NCBI RefSeq assembly: GCF_015686655.1
Contig: NZ_JADPMP010000008.1
Location: forward strand, 124,001 to 188,000
Reading direction: 5' to 3'
Origin: Pontibacter sp. FD36
GTDB taxonomy: Bacteria; Bacteroidota; Bacteroidia; Cytophagales; Hymenobacteraceae
Length of the DNA stretch: 64,000 nucleotides
Below the pieces are notes generated by a model, which was not told the origin of the DNA, made no database searches, and saw nothing but the letters and a program-made list of their open reading frames with translations. Positions 27,062 to 34,867 of this stretch are shown here, in pieces. Position 1 is the first letter of the stretch. Each line of letters begins with the position of its first letter. A program made the translations under genes and the position numbers.

Positions 27062-27886
27062 ATGAATATGAAATACCTGACAGGCTTTTTTGCCCTGTTC
27101 CTGCTGCTTTCGTGCAAAACTTCCTCTGAAGGCACGCCCGAGCCTAAAAAGCAGACCATCAAAGTAATGTCCTACAATATTCATATTGGGAACCCACCCT
27201 CCAAACCAGCCGGAGAAGTAGATTTGATTGCCACAGCCAAGGCAATCAACAGTGAAAAGCCTGACTTAGTAGCCCTGCAGGAAGTAGACGTGCACACCGC
27301 GCGCTCCGGAACCACCCTGCATCAGGCAAAGGAATTGGCAAAGCTGACGGGTATGCACTATTTTTTTGCAAAGGCAATTGACAGGTCCGGTGGAGATTAT
27401 GGCGTCGCGCTGCTGTCCCGCTTTCCGATTCTTTCTTCATCCGTTCATGCACTGCCTGTAGAGGACGGTTCTGGTGCTGAACTGCGGGCTGCCGGCATTA
27501 TTGAGGTCGAATTTGCAGAGGGACAGAAAATGCTATTTGTCTCAACGCACTTAGATCATCTGACAGATAAAAACAGGGAACTGCAATCCAGGGAGCTCAT
27601 GCGGGTGCTAGCTCCATTTGCTCAGTCTCCCATCATCATTGGCGGGGATTTCAACATGGATCCTCAAAACAAAAACTGGAGCCTGTATGAGGAGGGGTTC
27701 AAGATGGGCTGCGGCGATACCTGCCCTCCCACCTTTCCGGCCGGAAGGCCCATAACGACCATTGACTACATTCTGCTAAACAGGGCAGCCTCTTCCAAAT
27801 TCACCGTCAAAGACTATTATACTGTGTCGGAACGCTATGCCTCGGACCACTTGCCACTGGTGGCGGTGCTTGAATTTGAAGATTAA
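27062..27886 (+). CDS. Endonuclease/exonuclease/phosphatase-fold lipoprotein
   Basis: 274 residues from ATG 27062; ATG 27068 is equally possible and an upstream in-frame ATG at 27029 lacks a signal. The lipobox is FLLLSC. The EEP fold is shown by VMSYNIHIG (Asn), LVALQEVD (metal Glu), STHLDHL, IIGGDFNMD (Asp/Asn) and SDHLPLVAVLE (Asp-His pair). This family includes phosphodiesterases acting on nucleic acids, sphingomyelin and inositol phosphates. A surface lipoprotein in a SusCD locus more likely splits a phosphodiester in the substrate than degrades DNA. Confidence 0.85.
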   Translation: MNMKYLTGFFALFLLLSCKTSSEGTPEPKKQTIKVMSYNIHIGNPPSKPAGEVDLIATAKAINSEKPDLVALQEVDVHTARSGTTLHQAKELAKLTGMHYFFAKAIDRSGGDYGVALLSRFPILSSSVHALPVEDGSGAELRAAGIIEVEFAEGQKMLFVSTHLDHLTDKNRELQSRELMRVLAPFAQSPIIIGGDFNMDPQNKNWSLYEEGFKMGCGDTCPPTFPAGRPITTIDYILLNRAASSKFTVKDYYTVSERYASDHLPLVAVLEFED

Positions 27887-27898
27887 ACCCCTATCCCT

Positions 27899-29527
27899 AT
27901 GACAAGCTTTTTTAGAGTGCTTGCGACACTGTGCCTGGTGATTGCAGGCATGACTGTACACGCAGGCTCCCCTCCTAAACTGGTCGTTGGACTCGTGATA
28001 GACCAGATGAGATGGGACTATTTACATCGGTATCAGGACAGGTACGGGGAAGATGGGTTTAACCGGTTGTTGCGCAAGGGCCACTCCTTCAACAATACCT
28101 TCATCAACTATGTGCCTTCCATGACAGCAGTGGGACATGCCAGCATTTATACAGGCTCAGTGCCAGCCATACATGGCATAGCCGGCAATGAGTGGTTTGA
28201 TTTGAAATCTAATCGCATGGTATACTGCACCGACGACAGTACGACCCACCTTGTAGGGGGAGAAGAAGCCCTTAAAAGCATGTCTCCCCGACAGCTGCTC
28301 GCCACGACCTGGACAGATGAGCTGATGCTGGCTTCGAATTTCAGATCCAAGGTGGTCGGTGTTTCCCTGAAAGACAGGGCCGCCATTCTGCCCGCTGGTC
28401 ACAAGCCGACAGGCGCCTTCTGGTATGACGACAAAAGTGGCAAGTTTGTGACCAGCAGTTGGTATTTCCAGGATTTGCCCACGTGGGTAGAAAAATTCAA
28501 CAGCCAGCATCTGGGACAGCAATTACTGGCGCATGAATGGGAAACCCTATACCCTGCTGCTACTTACCTGCAAAGCACGAACGACCAGGAAGCCTGGGAA
28601 AGACCTTTTAAGGGGGCACAAACAACGGGTTTTCCGCACTTAGTGAAGCAACGCTATCAAACTGACAAAGGGGTTATCCGCAACACGCCCATGGGGAATA
28701 CCTTAATTCTGGAATTCGCCAAAAGCGCCATCGAAAGTTATCAGCTGGGTAGCGGGACCGTGACCGATGTGATTGCCATCAACTGTGCCTCCACGGATTA
28801 CATTGGCCACCAGTTCGGGCCCAATTCCATGGAGGTGGAGGATGCCTACCTAAGACTCGATCAGGACTTAGCGTCTTTCTTCAAATACCTCGACAAGAAG
28901 ATCGGAGTCGATAACTACCTGGTGGTGCTGACGGCAGATCATGGAGCCGCCCAGTCCATTGGGTATCTGGAATCGCTCCGTTTTCCGACAGGGTGGCTGA
29001 GGGGAAAGGAGAAGGTCAAGCCATTGAATGAATTGCTAGCCAAAAGATTCCAAACGGATGACTTAGTCAAAGCCATCTATAATTACCAGGTTTATTTTGA
29101 TGTGGCGAAGATAGAGGCAGCTGGTTTGGACTTCCAAGCGATAAAATCACATGCGATAAGGTATTTGAGACAAGAGCCAGGGGTACAGTTTGTGGCTGAC
29201 ATGGACAACGCCAGTCAGCTTGCCATACCTGAGCCTATCCGAACGATGATGGTCAATGGCTATCATTTTAAAAGAAGCGGTCAGTTGATGATTATACAGG
29301 AGCCTGGCTGGTTCGATGGTCCCTTGAAAGGAACCACACACGGCACCTGGAATCCGGCTGATACACAAATCCCCCTGATTTTTATGGGATGGAAAATAAA
29401 AGCGGGGCATTCGAACGAGCGCGTTGAAATAACGGACATCGCCCCAACCCTTTCTTCGCTCTTAAATCTTCAAGCGCCCAGTGGAAGCATTGGAAAAGCC
29501 CTACATGTAGAACTTAAATCAAACTGA
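27899..29527 (+). CDS. PafA-like alkaline phosphatase superfamily phosphoesterase
   Basis: 542 residues with signal peptide (MTSFFRVLATLCLVIAGMTVHAG). VVGLVIDQMRWDYL gives the first metal Asp. YVPSMTAVGHASIYTGSVPAIHGI holds the Thr nucleophile and matches the PafA/nucleotide-pyrophosphatase branch. INCASTDYIGHQFG and LTADHGAAQ supply the remaining Asp/His metal ligands. PafA-type enzymes are periplasmic, Ca2+-independent, zinc-dependent phosphomonoesterases; relatives are diesterases. It follows the EEP gene by 12 bp, suggesting stepwise removal of a phosphate diester and then a monoester. Confidence 0.88.
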   Translation: MTSFFRVLATLCLVIAGMTVHAGSPPKLVVGLVIDQMRWDYLHRYQDRYGEDGFNRLLRKGHSFNNTFINYVPSMTAVGHASIYTGSVPAIHGIAGNEWFDLKSNRMVYCTDDSTTHLVGGEEALKSMSPRQLLATTWTDELMLASNFRSKVVGVSLKDRAAILPAGHKPTGAFWYDDKSGKFVTSSWYFQDLPTWVEKFNSQHLGQQLLAHEWETLYPAATYLQSTNDQEAWERPFKGAQTTGFPHLVKQRYQTDKGVIRNTPMGNTLILEFAKSAIESYQLGSGTVTDVIAINCASTDYIGHQFGPNSMEVEDAYLRLDQDLASFFKYLDKKIGVDNYLVVLTADHGAAQSIGYLESLRFPTGWLRGKEKVKPLNELLAKRFQTDDLVKAIYNYQVYFDVAKIEAAGLDFQAIKSHAIRYLRQEPGVQFVADMDNASQLAIPEPIRTMMVNGYHFKRSGQLMIIQEPGWFDGPLKGTTHGTWNPADTQIPLIFMGWKIKAGHSNERVEITDIAPTLSSLLNLQAPSGSIGKALHVELKSN

Positions 29528-29528
29528 A

Positions 29529-30716
29529 ATGACTAAAATTGATTACGCAGCCTTATACAAGTCCAATCTTTTAGAGAACGTGGTGCCCTTCTGGATGAAG
29601 CATTCTGTTGATACGGTCAATGGCGGTTTTTTTACATGTCTTGACAGAGATGGACGTGTCTATGACACGGATAAGTTCATGTGGCTGCAATGCAGGCAGG
29701 TATGGACGTTCTCGATGCTTTACAACGCGATGGGGGAGCAGTCCTGGTTAGACGCAGCCCGGCAGGGGGCTGAGTTTTTGAAGAAAAACGGACGGGATGA
29801 ACAGCAGGACTGGTATTTTTCCCTGACGAGGGAGGGAAAACCGCTCACACAGGCTTACAATATATTCTCGGATTGCTTTGCCACGATGGCATTTGCTCAG
29901 CTTAGCAAAGCAACCGACAATGCCGTGTATGCCAAAGTTGCCATTGATAGCTTTCATAAGATCCTGGAGCGGAAACAGCATCCAAAAGGGAAATTTTCGA
30001 AGGCCTTCCCCGGGACCAGGGATCTGCAGGGGTTCTCGCTCCCCATGATCATGTGTAACCTGGTGTTGGAAGTGGAGCATTTGCTTGATCCGCAGCTGGT
30101 GGAGCAGACCATTGCCGAAGGGGTAGATACCGTGATGAAGACTTTCTATCAGCCGGAGCTGGGAATTATCCTGGAGAATGTGGACATGGATGGGAAGTTT
30201 TCTGATTCTTTTGAGGGCAGACTCGTAAATCCGGGCCACGGCTTGGAAGCCATGTGGTTCATCATGGATATAGCCGAGCGGACAAATGACACGGCCTTGA
30301 TAAAGCAGTGTGTGGAGATTGTGCTTTCTACCCTGGAGTTTGGCTGGGACAAGGAGCATGGGGGACTGTTTTATTTCATGGACATCAAAGGCAATCCGCC
30401 TCAGCAATTGGAGTGGGATCAGAAGCTGTGGTGGGTGCATATCGAAGCCATGATCGCAGCGCTCAAAGGGTACCTGCACACAGGGAACGAGCAGTGCTGG
30501 GAGTGGTTTGAGAAGCTCCATCAATACACCTGGGATCACTTTGTGGATCAGGAACACGGCGAATGGTTCGGTTACTTGAACAGGCAGGGCGAGGTATTGC
30601 TTCCCCTGAAGGGCGGGAAGTGGAAAGGTTGTTTTCACGTGCCCAGAGGCTTATATCAGCTGTGGAAGACGATGGAAAGGGTAGCGGAAAGTAAGTATTC
30701 ATTAGCAAAATCGTAG
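29529..30716 (+). CDS. AGE-family sugar 2-epimerase
   Basis: 395 residues, no signal peptide, so cytosolic. It starts 2 bp after the phosphatase stop. Motifs of the N-acylglucosamine 2-epimerase (alpha/alpha)6 barrel are clear: MWLQCRQVWTFSMLYN (Arg), NPGHGLEAMWFIMD (His-x3-Glu) and KGCFHVPRGLYQLWK (Arg). Members interconvert GlcNAc/ManNAc, glucose/mannose units or cellobiose. Next to an MFS sugar transporter and a ROK regulator it probably epimerises the imported sugar. No sialic acid lyase (NanA) is present, which weakens a sialic acid role. Confidence 0.9.
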   Translation: MTKIDYAALYKSNLLENVVPFWMKHSVDTVNGGFFTCLDRDGRVYDTDKFMWLQCRQVWTFSMLYNAMGEQSWLDAARQGAEFLKKNGRDEQQDWYFSLTREGKPLTQAYNIFSDCFATMAFAQLSKATDNAVYAKVAIDSFHKILERKQHPKGKFSKAFPGTRDLQGFSLPMIMCNLVLEVEHLLDPQLVEQTIAEGVDTVMKTFYQPELGIILENVDMDGKFSDSFEGRLVNPGHGLEAMWFIMDIAERTNDTALIKQCVEIVLSTLEFGWDKEHGGLFYFMDIKGNPPQQLEWDQKLWWVHIEAMIAALKGYLHTGNEQCWEWFEKLHQYTWDHFVDQEHGEWFGYLNRQGEVLLPLKGGKWKGCFHVPRGLYQLWKTMERVAESKYSLAKS

Positions 30717-30719
30717 AAT

Positions 30720-31982
30720 ATGGCCATGTTACCGGTTAAAAACCAGCTGGAGGTATCCCAGGAAACCACACCTAGCAAGAATTACCTGCCTGCGCTCATA
30801 GCTTTGGCGGTACTGTATTTTATGATGGGGTTCATTACGGTATTAAACGATACCCTGGTCCCATTTTTTAAGGAGGGCTTCACGCTTACTTATTCCCAAT
30901 CCTCGTTGGTGCAGTTCTACTTCTTCCTTACCTATGGTTTACTGTCCATCCCCTCAGGGAAAATAGTGGAAAGGATTGGGTATAAGAATGGAATGGTAGC
31001 CGGTTTCCTGATAGCCGGATTGGGCGCTTTTCTGTTTCTGCCCGCTTCCTGGTTCCACCAGTATGAGTTATTCCTGGCAGCCCTGTTTATTGTTGCCTCG
31101 GGAATCGTTTTGTTGCAGGTTGCTGCCAATCCTTACATAACCGTGTTGGGTTCACCAAAGACTGCCGCCTCCCGCTTGACGCTTATACAGGGGGTTGGAT
31201 CCATCGGTACGACAGTGGCGCCTATTTTTGGAGCCCAGTTCATCCTCTCGCGGTTAAGTGAATCAAACGCATCAAGCGATGCCCTGGTGAAACCCTATCT
31301 GATGATCAGCCTCGGGCTGCTGTTAATTGGAATTATTGTGTTTCGTTTAGCTTTGCCTCAGATTTCCGCCTCAGCAGGTGATGAAGAAGCAGAAGGGACA
31401 GGACAGCGATCCATTTTCAGTTTCCGCCATCTGAATTACGGCATCATCGCCCTGTTCATGTATGTCGGTGCGGAAGTGGCCATCGGCTCCTTCCTGACGA
31501 ACTATATTGCAGATACACTTTCGATCGAGGAGCATGCGGCCAATCTGTACTTGTCTTTTTACTGGGGTGGCATGCTTGTTGGCCGGTTCATAGGTGCCTA
31601 TGTGTTAAAGCTGTTACAGCCTTCAAGAGTACTGGTTATCGTTGCTTCTTTGTCTGTAGCATTGATAATGACCTCCATTCTTTCAACAGGCTATCTGGCA
31701 GTCTGGGCGATGGTGTTGGTTGGATTGTGCAATTCCATTATGTTCGCCGTTATTTTTTCTTTATCAGTAAATGGTCTGGGAGGATTCACAACCAGGGCTT
31801 CCGGTCTACTTTCTACCGCAATAGTAGGAGGAGCATTTGTGACTTATGCCCAAGGCTTGTTGATAGATCATTTTTCCTGGGGAATAGCCTTCATCATTCC
31901 ATTGTGCTGCTACTTCTACCTTATATTTTATGGTCTGAATGGATACAAGCCATCTAATACTCTCAAAAGGCATTCATTGTAA
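30720..31982 (+). CDS. FucP/GlcP-type sugar MFS transporter
   Basis: 420 residues, 12 predicted membrane segments. YFMMGFITVLNDTLVPFF and AANPYITVLGSPKTAASRLTLIQGVGSIGTTVAPIFG are hallmark segments of the FHS (fucose-galactose-glucose:H+ symporter) family. It moves a monosaccharide or small sugar across the inner membrane with protons. It starts 3 bp after the epimerase and completes the route SusCD to periplasm to cytosol. Confidence 0.92.
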   Translation: MAMLPVKNQLEVSQETTPSKNYLPALIALAVLYFMMGFITVLNDTLVPFFKEGFTLTYSQSSLVQFYFFLTYGLLSIPSGKIVERIGYKNGMVAGFLIAGLGAFLFLPASWFHQYELFLAALFIVASGIVLLQVAANPYITVLGSPKTAASRLTLIQGVGSIGTTVAPIFGAQFILSRLSESNASSDALVKPYLMISLGLLLIGIIVFRLALPQISASAGDEEAEGTGQRSIFSFRHLNYGIIALFMYVGAEVAIGSFLTNYIADTLSIEEHAANLYLSFYWGGMLVGRFIGAYVLKLLQPSRVLVIVASLSVALIMTSILSTGYLAVWAMVLVGLCNSIMFAVIFSLSVNGLGGFTTRASGLLSTAIVGGAFVTYAQGLLIDHFSWGIAFIIPLCCYFYLIFYGLNGYKPSNTLKRHSL

Positions 31983-32042
31983 GCTTGAACCTGATTTTAA
32001 CGCTGATCGGGCATTTCAATAACATTTCACTTCGATATTTGA

Positions 32043-32735
32043 ATGAAAACAGGACAAAGGTCACGGCTATCTTCCTTCTTTGTTGCCTTGCTCGGACTGC
32101 TGAGTTTTGCAACTTCCACCCTGCTGGCTCAGGATTCTCTGCATCCAGCCAAGTGGGAGAAAGAAATTCGCGCCTTTGAGCGGAAAGACAGCCTGGATAT
32201 GCCCGCTAAGGGAGGTATCGTTTTTACGGGTAGCTCCTCTATTAAGAGGTGGACTTCGCTCCCCCAGGAGTATCCGGACTATCCAATAATTATGCGTGGT
32301 TTTGGCGGATCCCGGCTGGGCGATGCGACCTTTTATTTCGGACGTATAGTGAAGAAATATCAGCCCAGGCAAGTTTTCCTGTACTCCGGGGAAAATGACA
32401 TTGCGGCTGGTAGTACTTCGGAAATGACCTTTAAGGAGTTTAAGGCCTTTGCAAGGAAGATGAAAAAAGAACTCCCCAAAGCAGAACTGGTGTATCTGTC
32501 TATAAAGCCAAGCATTTCCCGATGGGACCGGTATCCGACGATGCAGGTGGTTAATCAGAAAATCAAACGGTATGCTTTATGGCACCGAAAGGTAAAGTTT
32601 CTGGATGTAAGCAGCCCTATGATCGGGACAGACGGGATGCCTAAGGCAGAGCTGTTTTTATCCGATAAGCTCCATATGACAGCGACGGGCTACAACATTT
32701 GGCGAAGCATTATTGAGCCTCACTTAGCGGATTAA
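32043..32735 (+). CDS. Secreted SGNH/GDSL-type hydrolase
   Basis: 230 residues with a signal peptide ending near LLAQD. FTGSSSIKRW is block I (Ser nucleophile), RGFGGSRLGD block II (Gly), YSGENDIAAG block III (Asn) and SDKLHMTATGYNIW block V (Asp/His). All four SGNH catalytic positions are present. Such enzymes are carbohydrate esterases or lipases. As the last gene of the SusCD locus it probably removes O-acetyl or similar ester groups from the glycan in the periplasm. Confidence 0.88.
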   Translation: MKTGQRSRLSSFFVALLGLLSFATSTLLAQDSLHPAKWEKEIRAFERKDSLDMPAKGGIVFTGSSSIKRWTSLPQEYPDYPIIMRGFGGSRLGDATFYFGRIVKKYQPRQVFLYSGENDIAAGSTSEMTFKEFKAFARKMKKELPKAELVYLSIKPSISRWDRYPTMQVVNQKIKRYALWHRKVKFLDVSSPMIGTDGMPKAELFLSDKLHMTATGYNIWRSIIEPHLAD

Positions 32736-33042
32736 TAAAGCTTTGTGTACTATTACAGGCGTTTTAATTTGAGCAGCATGGCCTTAAAGTAGCTTAGGAG
32801 GGCCACTGTACAACGTCTCAGCTGCTCAGTTATAAAACTGTTAGGAGGTAGGAGGGTAGGCTTTTACTCTCTCAACTTTATATTTATGGGACAAAGTAGC
32901 AAATTTGGATATAGAAAGCACTTAAAAGCCCTGAAAGGGGAAGTCGGGTGCTTGCTGAATTAAGGGGTGTTAAGTAATTAATGGATAAATAGTTATGTGA
33001 TTGAGTTCCTGCATATCAAAAACATCAACCTGCTCCCTGTTC
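32736..33042. other. Intergenic region containing a diverged long repeat
   Basis: No gene. Bases 32867-33000 resemble 54893-55030 at roughly 70 percent by eye, same orientation. No clear terminator for the upstream operon was found. Confidence 0.45.
32867..33000. repeat. Diverged ~135-bp repeat, copy 1
   Basis: Matching blocks shared with 54893-55030 include CTTTTACT.TCTCA, AAGTCGGGTG/AATTCGGGTG and TAAGTAATT. Copy 2 ends at a tRNA-3'-like scrap, so this copy may mark an old element boundary. Confidence 0.4.
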
Positions 33043-33198
33043 TTAAAGTTTCTTCTTCTTAGCCCCTTTCCAGGCGCCAAGTCCTTGCAATAGCCGTGTC
33101 GTCTGCCGCAGCTTGGCCACCAGCAGTTCATTTACATCACCATAGTTCTGGTAGGTGGAGGAGAGGTCCCCGCAGTTCAGTTCTGATCGGAGCAGCTG
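33043..33198 (-). pseudogene. Unrecognised protein-like fragment
   Basis: The minus-strand frame between a TAG and a TAA encodes 51 residues, with LNCGDLSSTYQNYGDVNELL and AKLRQTTRLLQGLGAWKG followed by a lysine-rich tail. It is too protein-like for random DNA but has no start codon. Possibly the C-terminal end of a lost mobile-element gene. Family unknown. Confidence 0.3.
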
Positions 33199-33285
33199 CT
33201 AAAAGTTATAAGGGTGTCTTTCAGGGAGATCAGCAAGTTTATGCCCTTATAGCTTCAACTGGTTGCAGAGTCAGGCGCCCCTGTT

Positions 33286-34860
33286 CTAGGGTATAAAAGT
33301 GTAAACAGGGAGCGACTTACTCGAGTATAATCCATCAGTACCTATTAGCAGGCCCAGGTTTCTGTCAGCAGTTGTGTATTTATTGATAGGCACATTCCCA
33401 TTAAACTCTGACACGCTGCTCCAGCTATCTGCCAGTCGGTCATACCTGAAAAAAGTTCTGTACAACTCACGGGTATCTATCGTCGCAAAAACCCCGATTT
33501 CTCCGAGTCCTACGTATCCTGCGCCATCTACTGAAAAACCTGTGAAGCCGGTGTAGCCATTGCCGGGATAGTCTGCTTTTCTTGTCCAGCTGTTTGAGCG
33601 GACATCGTAGGCCCAGTTCTCTTTGTTGGTGCGGGTCCGCTCATTTCCCCCGACAATGTGCAGCTGTGGTCCCACCATAAAGCTTGCACAGCCACTTCTG
33701 CCGAACTGCGGAAAATCAGCAAGTTGCTTCCACTGTTTTGTCCGCAGGTCATAGGACCACAAGTCGTTCTTAAGTTTCAGGGCACCAATTGACCAGCTTG
33801 GGGGAAGATCGTGGCCCAGGCCAAAATACAGCTTGTCTTCAAAGACCCCTGACACTGCACTGACTCTCGCCGCAGCAGGAATGTCACCTTCTTGGCTCCA
33901 GCTGTCATTCAGGATGTTATAAACCAGGTGCTTGGCGGTCGTTTCGCCCGAAAGACCTCCATTGAATTCTTCCCCTCCCAGAAAGTGAACGTATGGATGC
34001 TTCACTACGATAGCAGGGCTTTTCAAGAACCACTGGGGACCGAATGGGGTCAGATTAACCTTATCACCTGTCTTGTAGTTTTGTTTGAAAAACTCAGTTT
34101 TACCGGATTTGAACTGAAGGGCGTACACCCAGTCACCATACGCGAAAGTTGTAGTGGAATGCCAATTATTGAAAGGAAGGTCTAGCACTCTGACCCACTT
34201 TCCTGGCAACACGGTGATTTGCTCTTTATAGGTTATCAGAACATCATCAATCTGAATGGATAACGTGTAGCTGCCAGCCAGCAGGTCTTGGGGCAGTTCT
34301 GCCTGGAAAACGCTTCCGGCATGACTTTTATAGCGAGCACCTACCTGAAGGGGGTGCTGGTCGAGGTAAATGGCGACGTGCTGGTCCGGGTTTAGGTCCT
34401 TTAGGTTTGTTGAGATAGTTAAGGGAGAGAGGTTGCTGATTTTTGCGGGAGATACCCCCATAATCGCAGGCGCAACGGGCTTGAAGACTTGGGTTTGGGA
34501 GTAAACTGTGTTGTTCTTTAACTGCGAAAAAGCCCTGATGTGGTAAGTCTTGCCGGTATCAGTCCTGGAATAGACATGGGAATAAGAGGTAGACTCTCTG
34601 GCAGTGCCAACCTCTATCACCTTTCCTCTTTCCAGTGATGGGGTCTCGAACTCTGAAATGATGAAGCCGTACCTGACCTCTTGGTCCGACGTGGTCTCCA
34701 TTCTGGCTTCCAGGGCTACATCAGCGATGTGCAGCATTTTTGCTTTTTCCAGTGTTACGGACACCTGCGTTTTGACGGGGAGTATGTCTGCCTCCTTTTG
34801 GCAGCCAGCCAGCAGGAGCAAGCAAGTCAAGACAGGTATAATTCTGCGGATGTAGTACAT
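33286..34860 (-). CDS. Kelch-repeat lipoprotein
   Basis: 524 residues from ATG 34860, chosen because the lipoprotein signal (IPVLTCLLLLAGC) follows at once; an ATG 51 bp upstream lies inside the neighbouring gene. An N-terminal fibronectin/Ig-like part (about 25-130) and an IPT/TIG-like strand region (about 135-220) precede several Kelch blades (DLWSYDLRTKQWKQLADFP, NWAYDVRSNSWTRKADYPG, FFRYDRLADSWSSVSEF). These form a beta-propeller, probably for surface binding. It lies 7 bp downstream of the T9SS protein gene on the same strand. Confidence 0.85.
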   Translation of the reverse strand: MYYIRRIIPVLTCLLLLAGCQKEADILPVKTQVSVTLEKAKMLHIADVALEARMETTSDQEVRYGFIISEFETPSLERGKVIEVGTARESTSYSHVYSRTDTGKTYHIRAFSQLKNNTVYSQTQVFKPVAPAIMGVSPAKISNLSPLTISTNLKDLNPDQHVAIYLDQHPLQVGARYKSHAGSVFQAELPQDLLAGSYTLSIQIDDVLITYKEQITVLPGKWVRVLDLPFNNWHSTTTFAYGDWVYALQFKSGKTEFFKQNYKTGDKVNLTPFGPQWFLKSPAIVVKHPYVHFLGGEEFNGGLSGETTAKHLVYNILNDSWSQEGDIPAAARVSAVSGVFEDKLYFGLGHDLPPSWSIGALKLKNDLWSYDLRTKQWKQLADFPQFGRSGCASFMVGPQLHIVGGNERTRTNKENWAYDVRSNSWTRKADYPGNGYTGFTGFSVDGAGYVGLGEIGVFATIDTRELYRTFFRYDRLADSWSSVSEFNGNVPINKYTTADRNLGLLIGTDGLYSSKSLPVYTFIP

Positions 34861-34867
34861 CGGAGTA

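Noticed and set aside
29529..31982. Sialic acid catabolism as the role of the AGE epimerase and MFS transporter
   Set aside because: No NanA lyase, sialidase or sialate esterase of the usual kind is present; the phosphoesterases point elsewhere. The possibility is not excluded, only unsupported.
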